From the NCBI GenBank assembly GCA_003255065.1, contig QAOA01008473.1, positions 558,001-622,000 on the forward strand: 64,000 nucleotides of DNA, in the 5' to 3' direction. Positions 11,347-24,000 of the stretch are shown piece after piece (the first letter of the stretch is position 1; each line of letters opens with the position of its first letter). The stretch is from Cercis canadensis. Taxonomy: Eukaryota; Streptophyta; Magnoliopsida; Fabales; Fabaceae. Made by a program: the position numbers and the translations under genes. Below the pieces are notes generated by a model that saw only the letters and a list, made by a program, of their open reading frames with translations, did not search any database and had not been told where the DNA came from.

Positions 11347-12441
11347 CTAATAATGGCAATCCACCAAAGCCGGAGCAGACAGCCCCAGAGTTTTTTGTGT
11401 TGGCGTAAACTGAAACTTGGACTCCCGAAGATCGTCTTCCGGCGCTGGCAGGTTAAGATCCAACTGTAGAATATTCCTGGGCTTAACTTGAACGTTAACG
11501 GCGGTGGAGGTGTTACAACTTGCTGCTTCATTGGGACCCATGCCCGGCGCCACCTGATCAGAACTAGTTCTTGCGGATGCCCTATGCCTCCTCATGTGCC
11601 CACCCAATGCTTGCCCAGATGTGAATTCTGACCCACATATCGAACACTCATGAATCTTCGCCGCCTTGTTGTTGGAATTGAAACCCGATCTATTACTGGG
11701 CAATTGAAGGGAAATTTGATGAGGCCCAGTTTTGATATGGGTTAAGGGTTGCCCTTGTGCTGCTTCTTGAAAATCATAGTTTGGTTGGGGTAACGTTAAC
11801 GGTGGTGATGATGGTGGTGGTTTCTTTTCGTCTAGAGAAGATACCTTAGGCTTTTTGTGGCTTGCCCTGTGGCCACCCAGCGCTTGAAACGAAGGGAATG
11901 TTCGGTTACATGTTTTGCACTCATAGATATAGAAACCGATTTTGCTGCTAGCGGTGGCAGACACAGTGGCCATCTCAGCAAATCTAATTCGGCTGCTGCT
12001 GCTGCTGCTACCCTTTTGTTCTGTCTTATTATTATAAGTATTAGCAGCTTCACCTTGAAGTTGATGCGGATGATTAAATTTATGAAGACGAGGAGAGCCG
12101 GCGACACCTTGAGCCAAGAGAATCAAACAGTTAGCCATGTCTTCTTCTTCCTCGGTGCTCTCGTAGGTTGTTGTGGTAGACGAAAAGGAACCATAATCAC
12201 CGCCTCCACCGCCACTAATAACATGAGTACCCTCTTCAGAAGCACTTGAGGAACTAGAAGTGATCATGGTATGATTAGTATTGGTGGCAACGGCAACGGC
12301 AACGTTAACAGCACAAGGAGAAGGCGACAAAGGCCTCTGCCGCTTGGTGCGCTTGCCTTTGATCAGGATCTGCGTGGCGTCGTTGACATTCGACGACCCC
12401 ACAAATTCATCAGTGCCAGTGCAAGCTAATTCCATCTCCAT
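11347..12441 (-). CDS. ZAT5: ZAT5-type two-finger C2H2 repressor with EAR motif
   Basis: Intronless gene of 364 residues from the C1-2i (ZAT) family of plant stress-related transcriptional repressors. Visible parts in order: a basic nuclear-localisation stretch GKRTKRQRP (29-37); an acidic then leucine-rich L-box EEEEDMANCLILLAQG (97-112); finger 1 with C175, C178 and the plant-specific QALGGH motif (186-191); finger 2 with C266, C269 and QALGGH (277-282); and a C-terminal EAR repression motif LDLNL (327-331). Low-complexity Ser and Gly runs separate the blocks. The KRQR-plus-MANCLILLAQG layout matches Arabidopsis ZAT5 (At2g28200), which neighbours CSD2 there as it does here. The ATG at 12441 is the first in frame; a second lies two codons on. 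Confidence 0.93.
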   Translation of the reverse strand: MEMELACTGTDEFVGSSNVNDATQILIKGKRTKRQRPLSPSPCAVNVAVAVATNTNHTMITSSSSSASEEGTHVISGGGGGDYGSFSSTTTTYESTEEEEDMANCLILLAQGVAGSPRLHKFNHPHQLQGEAANTYNNKTEQKGSSSSSSRIRFAEMATVSATASSKIGFYIYECKTCNRTFPSFQALGGHRASHKKPKVSSLDEKKPPPSSPPLTLPQPNYDFQEAAQGQPLTHIKTGPHQISLQLPSNRSGFNSNNKAAKIHECSICGSEFTSGQALGGHMRRHRASARTSSDQVAPGMGPNEAASCNTSTAVNVQVKPRNILQLDLNLPAPEDDLRESKFQFTPTQKTLGLSAPALVDCHY

Positions 12442-12574
12442 TTTAATTTCACAAATCCAACCAGGAATACTATCAATTAAAACTGAATACCAAATGAATG
12501 AAGGTAAAGAATGGTAGCCACGGGAATAGAGAGAAAGAGAAAGAGGAAGAGGAGTGTGAGGAAAAACAAGTTAT

Positions 12575-12593
12575 GAATATATAAATATATAGG
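12575..12593 (-). promoter_or_regulatory. Probable TATA region of the ZAT5-type gene
   Basis: The minus strand reads CCTATATATTTATATATTC about 135-150 bases upstream of the start codon. This predicts a transcription start near 12545 and a leader of about 100 bases. Confidence 0.4.
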
Positions 12594-15500
12594 ACTAACT
12601 GGGAGTGAGTGAATGAATGAGAACAAAAGGTAAGGGAGAAGGAGAAGGGTTTTGTTTTGTTATTCTGAGGGGTCCCTACCCAGGAAGGAACCCCTCCCTT
12701 CTCCTCTTATAACACCTGCCTCTCTCTCTCTCAAATAGTCTGCCACCCAAAATCTTCCTTGCGTTTCCAACCTTCGAAGTGTTCCTAACAAGAAAAGTTC
12801 CCTTCTACTTCCACGCGCTTTCGTTTCACGTCACTCCACGCTTCAATCATAACCACACTTTTTGCTGCCTTTCTGTTTCTCTTTCACTATTTTATTTATT
12901 CATTTATTATTGCTCAAAGTCAGGGTGTTTACCTTTTATATATGAACCAATATTTTATTTTCCATAATATAATATATATATCTATGTATGCCAAACACAC
13001 ACACACACACATCATTCATTAATGATTAAACATGCTTTGTATTTACCAATATTATTGAATTAATGATTAACAGCTGCGATGCGAGTGAGCAAGATTAGTC
13101 ATTTTAGACGGTGTAAAAGAAAGAAAATTAGGTTAAAGTTAGAGATATTTATAGAGAGAGCATGGTAATTGGTAAGTGATAAAGTGGAAAAATGTAGCAG
13201 AGAGAGTTCAAGAAAGGTTGGTGTTAACGTTCACAGTCCGTTTCACACTCTCTTTTGCTTAAACTAATAGGCCAACCAAGTGAGGGGAAAGCAATGCAAG
13301 AGCAAGACAATTTACACAACCCAACCCATTAAAGTAAAGTGGGATTGCACGTTAAAACCATGCCACCCTCACTCATTCCATCTCTGTTTTACAGGAAAGT
13401 AAATAACATCTCCAATTTAATTTCAGTGATTACAGGTTCCGGTGCTAGCTGTGGCTTTCAAGCAAACCCCATTAATTTCCCAAAACAAAAATAAATATGT
13501 TTTCTTTTTCTTTTTTCTATTTTTTTTTTAATTATATGCCTTCCTCTTGTGGGAATAATTAATATTTTTATTATTGTATAGGGCAGTCCAACAAGAAAAG
13601 AAAGGGACAGAAGTGGCATGTCAAGTCATGTAGGATTCGGTTAAGGACTAAGGAGAGTATATGTAGCTTACAAGTATATGACATAAGCACTTTGGAAGGG
13701 TTCCTAGCTAGTTAGTTCCTACTCAACAATATTGCTTCCATACTTCAAAATATTAAAATCCATCTTCTGCTTAAAGCTACGTTGAGCTTGCAATGCAGGC
13801 AGATCTAGAGAGGCAGGCAGCTCACCTGTCATAATAATTAATTATTGCTAAACTATAATTAATGATTTCATGCTTCTCTGAATGGGAGTTTTGAAAATTA
13901 ATCAACAACTAATCATCATCGGTTTGATTTAGCTAGCTTGTAAAGAAGTTTTTGTTTGATATCATTATCTATCAACTAATGGGTCTCAAAATATCATCCA
14001 TTATATATATACTCTAGTGTAAAAATGCCCTTCTCGTGCTTGGTTGTGAGATAATTAACCAATTAATTATATCATTGGTAATTAATAATGCATATAAAGT
14101 TGGAATAAATAACACACCCCACATCACAGAACGACTGTTTAATAAAAATCAATCAAACCACCACGTGAATTCCTATTTTAAGTATCTAATAGAAAATTAA
14201 TCAACACTAATTAATTGGATATATATATATTGATTAGATGAAATACGAACATATGTAAGAAAATTAAAGGAGAAAAACGAGAAGTAGCGCTTGTCAAGAA
14301 ATATAAGAGAGCTAGTGTTATGAATGAAAAGTAATTAGGTGTATATTATATAGTGGACTCAAGGAAATTAAGGAAGGGATTAAATTACTCCACTACTGTG
14401 ATGGAGTGGTCCAAATGAATCTAATTAATAAAATGTTAGTTACTCTAGTAGATGAAATTATTGCCTTAAATTAATCGATGGTCTCCACTCTATTAAAACA
14501 TGGTCCACTACACTAGTAGGTAACCAAATACTAATACCATTCAAGAGTTAGAACAATCTACACCACTAACAGTGAAAAAACATTCATTCTTAGATGTAAA
14601 AAATTCTAGCCTCTTTGAAGCTGAAACTTGAAAACACTGAATTTAGATGGGTACATGCATGTTCGATGTGGTGTATCTAATAAGTCAATATTTGTTTATA
14701 CTGTGGCACTAATATTGGGTATCCAGTGGTGTTGAGAAGACTCATTTCACTTCATGTATAGCAATCTTTGGTTTGGTGAGAGGATCTTTTTATTGGCTTA
14801 GATCTAAAGTAGTCCCTTATCTAGTTCATGTACCGTTGACCCACTTCTTATGATCGATACCAAATTAAAGCTTATAGATCGACTAATTTGTACTTGCCCA
14901 AAAATCATGTGATGAATTGGTTGGTCCAATTATTCTACAAATTCGTTGATATATTTAACTAACTTGAACCTCTCATCAAGCCAATATTAATTTATAGCTC
15001 AAATTTATCTTAATCTTCTACGTACATGCATTTCATTATTGAGGCTCGTATATATAATCGGAATTCTGAAATAGAATCAAAAAGTGTTAAGACTAAGTTT
15101 GGGGGCTAGGTCATCAACTGCGAACTTAAAAACCAAGTCAACAAAAGATCCCAACTATTACAACTTACTCTTTCTCACGTTTCTTCTTATTCCTTACGTA
15201 CCTACAAATCGTAGACGAGCCCCAATCCAATTCAGCATGAGTTTGGCAAGTCAAATAATGCCCGACTAAAACAAGTTATTCTATGTTAGTTGAGTGTAAA
15301 ACTCAAGTGATGAGATTCATATGATTAGGGTTAACAACACAAACCAAAAGGGAAAAAAAGAATAGGGGAAAGATTGTGGTGGGAGTGAGGGAACGACAAG
15401 ATTTATTTAGCTTATTTCGGAAGCTAGGTGTATATATAGTGATAAAACCATTGTTGGATTTTCTTCTATAACAATTTAAGTCTTTAAGTTGAAATAATTC

Positions 15501-18428
15501 TTGATATAGTATTAGTATTAGAGATTTTAATTTTAATTTTAATTAAATGGTTAGGAGTTTGATATATAATTGTCACACCATTTTGATAATATTCTCTGGT
15601 TAATAAATTCTATTTAACGAGTCTTTTTTGTTTTTTATTTTTCCCATCTTTGAAGTTTAAAAAACTTGTATATAAGGGATTGAAAAAATGGTTCTTGATA
15701 GAAGGCCATAATTAATGAACTAGCAATTTGCCGTAGTGCTACCTAACTTTATCTTTTTGTATTTATTAATATGTTTATTAGTTGAAGAAACAAAAAACAT
15801 TACTCTTTGTTGATTCCTTTTGAACTCGGGTTAATAGTAAACCACATATTAGAGGAACGTCATCAAGATGTTACCAATACTACACTACTCATTTGTTCTT
15901 AATTCATATTAAAAAACAAAATTATTTAATTGTATATATATATATATATCCAACCCATTCTGCACCATAGTCAATAATTCTAAGTTTGAAATGCTTAGAT
16001 ATGGGAAAATAAAATTATCCAGTTGCGTATACGTTATGAGATATGTATCTAAAGTAAAATTGGGAATTTAATTATGATATATTAATTCTCAATTATATAT
16101 TGGTAATGCCAATTAAATTGAGGTACATGAAATTGAGAGAGGTAGAGCTAACAGTGCAGAAGAAAAGGAATAGAAATGGGGCGAAGAAGTGCAGATTCTT
16201 AGCGTAGCAAATTAAATATGGTAAGTTGTGTTGTGTGAGGCACGTAATGTAAGGATTTGATACTGAGCCATGACCTGCTACTGCCTATTGGTTATTAATA
16301 TTATTGTTCTTTTGATAAAAGAAAATAATATGAAGACAACGAAGAAAGAAAGAAAGAGATTAGAAGGCATGGTGGAGAAAGTATACAGCATTCTTCTTTT
16401 TCTTTAGCCCTTTTGGATTATATTTGAGATGAGAAATGTGACTCTGCAGCCTTTTGCAAATCAGGCCATGCTGCATTTAACTTACGTATCTTCATCTTCT
16501 CCGACACGTAACTTGAATCAATTTTTGTATTCTTCAAACACATCAAATCCCTTTTTAAGTGTCACTAAAACAAAATATATAAAAGCTAAGTCAACATATA
16601 TATATCTTTGAATGTAAATTAAGTGTACATATATATATATATATATATGCAATATTAGATGGTAGGGATCTAGTTCCTCACTCTTCTTCCCACCAAATGC
16701 AAATGCAAGAAATCAAATTTTCAAATCAAAGCAGACAAAAAAAAGAAAAAAGAAAAAAAAGAATTGGGTCAAAAGCTCATCTTATGTTATCATGGTATTG
16801 TCTTACCTAATAGTTGATAAGGACTGCCCAATTGTCAAACAGAGAGTTCTCATTTTCAGGACCAAGTAATAAAAAAGTGACTAATTATTTCTATTTTAGT
16901 AGGATATTATTGGTTTAGATGCAATTTTTTGTTTTCTTACTAATAGTAATAGGATGCAATTAAATAATGTGCAAAATAAATGGGCATATTAATTTTAGGT
17001 ACTGGAGGACACGCTCTTGAAAAGGAGGTGGGGGAGTGTGCGTGTGTGTATGTGGAGCTTCAATTCTTATATTTAAGTGATATACTAGCTAGACACACTA
17101 AAACACTACACACTAACAAAGACACTCAAGTAGTGGACTTAATACTCCAACTCCACTTTAACAGTTCACACGTCATTGAGGGACACAAGTTTCGAGTAAT
17201 GTTATTTCTATTTATTTATAAATTAATATTAATATTAATATTAATATTTATATTTATATATATGTTATAATTTAATTTGTAAATTTACACTGAATCTGCT
17301 TAATTTTATTTTATTTGTATAATTAACAAAGTTTTTTACACTGCAAATATATACTATTTATCTCGAGAAGCTTGTGAACCACTGATGAGAAGGAACAAGT
17401 TGGTTGCAGCTAAAGCAGTTCATGTAAAATATTACTTTTATAAATGATAAAATTATTATTGTCTGGTCGTCAGTGAACGAAGTGTCACGAAAAATTGAAA
17501 AGTAAAATTTTGATAATATTATCCATTCAGAAATATAACTATAGTGTATCAGGACACTAAGCCAACCGCATGCGATCCAAGACAAGGACAGCCCCCAAAA
17601 GAAAACACTTTATATTTTTTCTTTTTCTTTTTCTGGGAATGGGAATTCCTACTTCACTTGCATAGTTGCATGGTTTTTTCTTTTTGCTGTGGGATAACGA
17701 GAAAGATGCTGTTGTTGCTAGCTAGTTGCAGAATGGGCGTGAAGTCACTCTAAAGCATTATATATGTTCCCTAATGCAAGAGAAGAGGAGTGACTATAGA
17801 GATAAGGAAAAGTAAGGATGAGGAAAAGAATTGGAGAAGAAAAAGTTAGTGCCCTCAAGGGTAATGCCTTTTTCTGGTTGCTAAGGAAATATAAGAATCT
17901 AGAATACTGAAGAAACTATATATTAATTTAAATGAAATTAATTATATAAATTATTATGTGGAAGACTTGAACGAAGGTCAACAGTTTGAGGAAGGAGAAT
18001 AAATAGGTTATGCTTGTTGGGCACTAGGCATCGCTTATATCCAAAGTCATATTCAATGGCACACAGAAAATTAGTAAACCTAATACTCACTCCATCCCTT
18101 ATTAATTATGACGTTTAACACAAACTAGTCCAAATAAGCACCAAGCACCACCTCGCCTTGCCGTTTACATTAATTAATTATAATTATAATAACAAACAAA
18201 CACTCTTCATTCATTCTTCACTTTGTTTTTTCAGTGAAGCAACCGGCTTTCACAACACAATTCTAATTAACTTAACATAATATTCCACGCATACCTATAC
18301 ATTACTCTTCTCCCCTATCCATCGCCAAAACACAATTCTAATTAATCAATTATATATAGTATTCGATTACTTATTTTCTATATTAGCTACCTAGTTTGAT
18401 TGTTACGGAATTGAAAGGAATGGAATCC

Positions 18429-18466
<38 letters not shown>

Positions 18467-20880
18467 TTGAGGAGGTCATAAATAAACTAGGCAATATTTT
18501 TCTAAATGAAAAAAAAAAAAAGAATTGATTTATATCGCTTGAATTACCATTATTTTAAATTTTCGATGTAGACAAACAAGGTAATTAAGTCCATTATACA
18601 TTTTTTGGAGGTTGGTTGTTTTTTCGTTCTTTCTTTTTCTCTATGAATATCTTCAACCATATATTTTCTCCTTCTTCTTATTTATTTATGTGTTCTATTA
18701 ATTGGTTGAAAATATTTAGGGCCACTTTCATGGCGGTGAAATATTGACGTGTTCTATGAATTGTTCTCTATTTAGAATTCAATATTTATTTTTGGGTGAA
18801 GACAATCATAAGTGCCTGATGCAATATGCTATCCTATTCGTAACAGTTAACAGTTGATGTCATCTTCACACACAGCACAGGTAAGACCAGAAAAAAGACA
18901 CTGTCCCCTACAACGACTTAAGGTAGTGAAGCTCTAGATAAACCTAACTTAGCTAGCTTTCTGTTCAAAGAGAATAACTCACAAACAGTTAATTATATTA
19001 TATATCCGACAAAATTCCTAACCAAAAATCAGCAGTAGCTCAACTAAAGAAAAAAAAATTAAATTTTGTTTGGGCCATAAGTCATGACTCATGAGTGGTA
19101 CTTACTCAGTAAATTGATGATGGTAGCTTGTGACAAGTTTTGTTGGTATTGTTACGTTGGAGAGGGCACTTAAATCAAGTAGCTAGCTAGAAGAAGTTGC
19201 AAATTGAAGAATGAGAAAAAACAAAAGTGAACAAGAGTGAAGACAAGGTGGTCACGGGTCAGCAAAAGCTTACCATAGAACGAAAATGACTCAGTGCCTA
19301 CTCCTACCTTCTGTTAGGTTTACCGTTTTACAGAACTGTATTTTCAGTGTTTCCATTTCCTAGTACTTTAATTTCTCACGCTTACCTCGTGAAAAAACTT
19401 TCCAACAAAACATAAACCATAACAACTGCTTCCTGTTTCTATAGGCACGTGTACATTGTACCATACCATTTCTAAGCTGTTGTAGCCAAATTAAGATTCA
19501 ATCCCAAGCTATATATATGTTGGGGTTTATTTTTATGTATCTATCTCTTAACTTTAAGGCTATAGAATGACCGCGTGGCATGTTAATGTTCCTTGAACGA
19601 ACATGGTTTGGTGGTTTCCTCCATTACCCTATTTCAGATTAACGTCATGGCCAAAGATAATTTTAGGTAGAAAGATAGATTGGGATCTCGAAAGTTGAGA
19701 TTTGAGAAATTAAAGAGAATTTTCACTTAAATAGTGGGATCTTTGGTTTTAAAGATTTTTAACTTTTGCTTAAAGATAGCAAACGATGGCTAATTTGCTG
19801 GATTGTTAAAGTAAGGAGCATGGCAACAATCACTATCAACGAGTTTATGATTAACTAAAAATGCCAAGATCAACATAAACTAGTGGCTGAACTAACTATC
19901 AAATTAGATTGAAGCCCAACCACTAGTTAATTACTTACTATTTCTCTGGCACCTCTCTTCCTAAGCCCCTGGCCTGGCCTCTTTTTGTAATTAAATTCTC
20001 AAATTTACCCCTGCCTGCTACGTGAATTCCAACTTCCAAAACCAACAACATAGCTACCCATTAGCCACTCATAGTCATATGTAGTACCTGCTGGATGTGT
20101 GTTGGTGTGTGAAGACCTAATTGCAAGTTGCTTCTATTCTAAGCCCAACTGCTAACCAGAAAAGCTTGTCCCTTGCCGAAGTAGTGATGCCTCATAATTA
20201 ATGATAGGGAAAGGCGTTAACTGAACCTTTCAGAGCCACGTTATTTCGTTTTGCTAACAGAAGCATTCTTATTCTTCAGCCACAAATCAAAACCAATTTA
20301 GCTTCAGTACGATAAAGAAATAACTTTACCTGTTATAGGCTTGCAAGTACAAGGCCTTGTCAGATGCGAAAAAGAGAATTTATATATAGGAAATTAATTT
20401 TCGATGGTCATAGCAAAGAGTTCAGTTTGATGGTCATATACCAAGGACTTTTTTTTTTGTTTGGGATAGAGATCAATTTGATGGTCATGCTCTTTGGGCC
20501 TTCGCATGCACCCAATTTAAAGTTAAAAATTCACTTGGAGTCAAAAGAGAACGATTCATTTTGTAAGGACAATAATGTATGACATAACTTTAAAAGGGAA
20601 ATGTCACTGCCGTCGCAAGAAAATTTAGAGTAACTATTTTTTGAATTTATGGTCGCATCTTCCTGAAAAGTAAAATCACAATAATAGGGATCATTATTCG
20701 GTTTAGGCACATCTCTGGTTTTAAACCCACTACTTGCTAGCACACACAGGTTATATGCACCAAGTGATTTTCTAGAGAATGAGCGCAACATAGACTCCAA
20801 TACAAGGTTACAGTAGCAAATAAATATAAAATTATTCATATCAATGGTGTATTCTCTACCAGGCAGCCATCAAAAGCCAA
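12594..20880. other. About 8.3 kb gene-poor intergenic stretch
   Basis: No frame in this interval has a recognisable domain, codon-like composition or splice support. It contains TA microsatellites (about 15938-15949, 16630-16648 and the long run at 18431-18465), many T tracts and short tandem AAT-type repeats near 17220-17245. I looked for mature sequences of common conserved plant miRNAs and for retroelement motifs and saw none. It probably holds distal regulatory sequence and decayed repeats. Confidence 0.5.
18431..18465. repeat. (AT)n microsatellite
   Basis: An uninterrupted AT dinucleotide run of about 35 bases, the longest simple repeat in the window. Confidence 0.9.
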
Positions 20881-20882
20881 AT

Positions 20883-20888
20883 TTTATT
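20883..20888 (-). terminator. Candidate polyadenylation signal of CSD2
   Basis: AATAAA on the minus strand, about 175 bases after the CSD2 stop codon. That is a reasonable 3' untranslated length for the family. Cleavage site not seen directly. Confidence 0.4.
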
Positions 20889-21062
20889 GAGACAGAAACA
20901 CCTAAAGCACGATGATATCTTGTAACAGACCAACATATATCTTTATGATTCGTTTTTACACTCAAACTTCAGAAGGACATCATGCTCCATAGTTTACATG
21001 GACAACTGGAGAAAGCAAGCAACAAATAAGATAACAAGAATGCTTCAAAAAGTTTACTTGTA

Positions 21063-24000
21063 TCATATTGGAGTCAAGCCAACCACACCTGCAAACAGGC
21101 AATCACAACAGAAACCTTATCATACAGAATAAAGATAATGAAACTTGGCTGCGGTACATGGATACAGAAGAGCATATTTTATGCAGGTGTCTAAATCAGA
21201 AGTAGCTTTTTAAGTTGAGTGTTCAGACAACGACTACGGTTATGCATGTTCTAGAGAAGATAATCGATGGCAAATGTTTGTAAAGCTTTTTTCACGTTCA
21301 ATCTTAAAGTTTGAAGATTCCTTGCATTTATTTGATAGTTAATATCAATTAAAAAGGATAGTGTACTTACAACTCTGTCAGAAAGGACAGAGTACCCAAA
21401 CTTGTAGTTCACTTTTCAAATACAGAAAATGGAGAGAATATTCCAGTTCAAGCTGTAATTCTCTTCAAAACTCAATTATAAATGCATCTTAGCATTACGT
21501 CCACAACTCTCATTTTCACAGATCTAAAGGCAAGTAGCCTGTGACCCAGCCCCTATGCTGCAGTGATTCAAAAACGGAACTCATAATACTCGGTCTAGGG
21601 CCAAATGAGAATTAAACACATCCAAACTGGTAACCATTGGACCTCTTGCCACCATTTATTTTATATCAGAAAGTAAAACCCCGCATAAACATCTTGAAAA
21701 ATATGTCATGTCAATAAAGCATGTATATTCAACCTAGGTGTAGACAGTAGTCAAAGTACTCCTCTATTACCCAAGGCCCTGCTTATTTAGGAGAACTATA
21801 AATGCACAACTTACATCTAATAATTACACATATTTCATAAAATTTGATTTTGGATGATCCTTTTAGAATACCCCCCTGTCCCCAACCAAAAAGAACATGA
21901 CAACAGAAGAAAGAAATTCTTTTGAAGTTGGGCAGAGTCTACTTACTGAAGCTGAAACTAATTTAGATAAGATTAAAACAAAATATGTATTTTTTTTAGT
22001 TCATTATGTGAGCAATTAGTTAGGAAGTTATCAGCAATAGTTCAGCTCAGAATATTAAATGGCAAAATGAATTAAATAACCGATATTCATATCAAATGGA
22101 CCAGTTCACCAAAATTACGATAAATATGAAATGGAAAAGAATTGTTTTAAGTCAATATTTTCTGCATACCACATGCCAATCTTCCACCAGCATTACCAGT
22201 AGTCAGACTAAGTTCATGCCCACCTACAAAATTTATAAGCAAATAGAAGTGAGGAGAAAGTAAAAAGTCTCGAGTTATGATTGGCACAGCATGATAAAAA
22301 AGGACGCGACATGTCTAGAATTTGATCACTCATCTCTTGGATTTTCTAAACAATACCTTGTATTATTATAATTGATTGCAATTTAAGTAATAAATTGTTA
22401 GCATGAAGAAGAAAAGCCAATTTCACATGTAGTCCTCCCTGTCCTCCTCCCCCCTGATTAATACACATCCACTGCATATTCATCTACTCACTACTTGGCT
22501 AAAACAAGAGTGCTGAAACTAGAAAATATACATTCCTCTGCGTCACAGAATTGCAAGGTAAAAGCTTAAACAAATGCATAGTAAAAAAATTACTAACCTT
22601 TTCCAAGGTCATCCTCAAGCTCATGAACCACTAAGGCTCTTCCAACTACTGTATTGGGGCCATTCAGTGGTATCTGCATGTTTCAGCCAGAAGCCCAGAA
22701 CAATATGATTAGCCATTACCAATGAGCAATATTCCTCAAAAAAAAGAAGAAAATTGATAGGATTGTGGGCTCTAGTGATGGGTTGGTTAGAGAGGAAGTG
22801 GATCAGTTAGGGGATCCACTGGTTATGCCCAAAGTGTGGAGGGTATATTCGAGAAAGAGGAAAAGCAAAGGGACTGAGATGTAACTAACTGCATGAGTTA
22901 GTAAGAGGCAGCGGATATGAGGGAGGGAAGTGAGCAGAGGGGAGGTATTCTGGTTATTAGCTATTATTGTGTGGGACAGGATTCTCTCTAGTAGATTAAT
23001 CTCTGTAGGAGCCCTAGGCTCTGTGAGTGATTATATTCACTGTTTTCTGAGAATTCTTCTTAGTTTCTATCAATATATACATTGTGAATTTCTGGTTTCT
23101 ATCAATTGGTCCGACCTGCCGGATAGTCACAATGCCGCCTAAGCCTGTAGACAGAGGGGATGCGATGGAAGCCCGGATAGTGAATGTGGAAGCTCTGGGT
23201 CCTCGATTGGAGGGAGTGGAGTTTACCTTGAGTGAGTTTTGTGTGGCTCTGTTGGAGATGCAGCGGTCACAGTTGGAAATGCAGCAATCTCTTACTGAGA
23301 AAATCCAGCAATCTCAAGAGAATATGCAACAATCCTTCATGAAGAAAATTAACCGGATTAGTGGTAAACGAATAGTGGGAGATCAGTCGAGTGATAATCA
23401 TTTGGATGGTTCATCATCTGCGGACAAATCAGCTGGGGAAATTCCTCGTAAACCACTCTTTAATTCAATGCACGATCGCCTGGATGAATATCGTCTGTCA
23501 GTCAAAAAGGTGGAGTTACCAGGATTTCAAGGATTTGATCCTATGGGATGGATTCAGAGGGCAGAGACGTATTTTGAAGTACATAATACTCCAGAGGATT
23601 TGAAGGTGAAGCTGTCTCGCCTATGCATGGAAGGAAGCACAATCCATTGGTTCACCTTGCTACGTGAATCGGACGAGCAATTAACTTGGGATGTACTTAA
23701 ACATTCTTTATTGTTGCGTTATGGGGGAACCATGTATGATAATCCTTTCGAAGGATTATCAGTGATTCATCAGTCGGGAACAGTAGATGAATTCATCGAA
23801 TTGTTTGAGACCGTCTCAGCTCAAGTTCCTCGGTTAACTGAGCCGCAATACTTGGGATACTTCATGGGAGGGCTCCGGCCAGACATACGACAACGAGTGC
23901 GATCCTTCCATCCTTCGAGCCGTTGGCAGGCGATGCAACATGCACGCGATATGGAGCGAGAGATTGAAGGGATGGTTGTCGGCAATGATGTAGCGTCCTT

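Noticed and set aside
11857-12249. Plus-strand 130-codon frame opposite the ZAT5-type gene
   Set aside because: Shadow of the real minus-strand gene, whose zinc fingers and EAR motif are unmistakable.
16980-17270. Plus-strand 96-codon frame
   Set aside because: The end is translated AAT/TAT repeat; no recognisable domain and no gene context.
12594-20880. Possible microRNA gene in the gene-poor interval
   Set aside because: I looked by eye for common conserved mature sequences (miR156, 159, 160, 164, 166, 172, 319, 390, 396, 398) and saw none. A folding search would be needed to exclude others.
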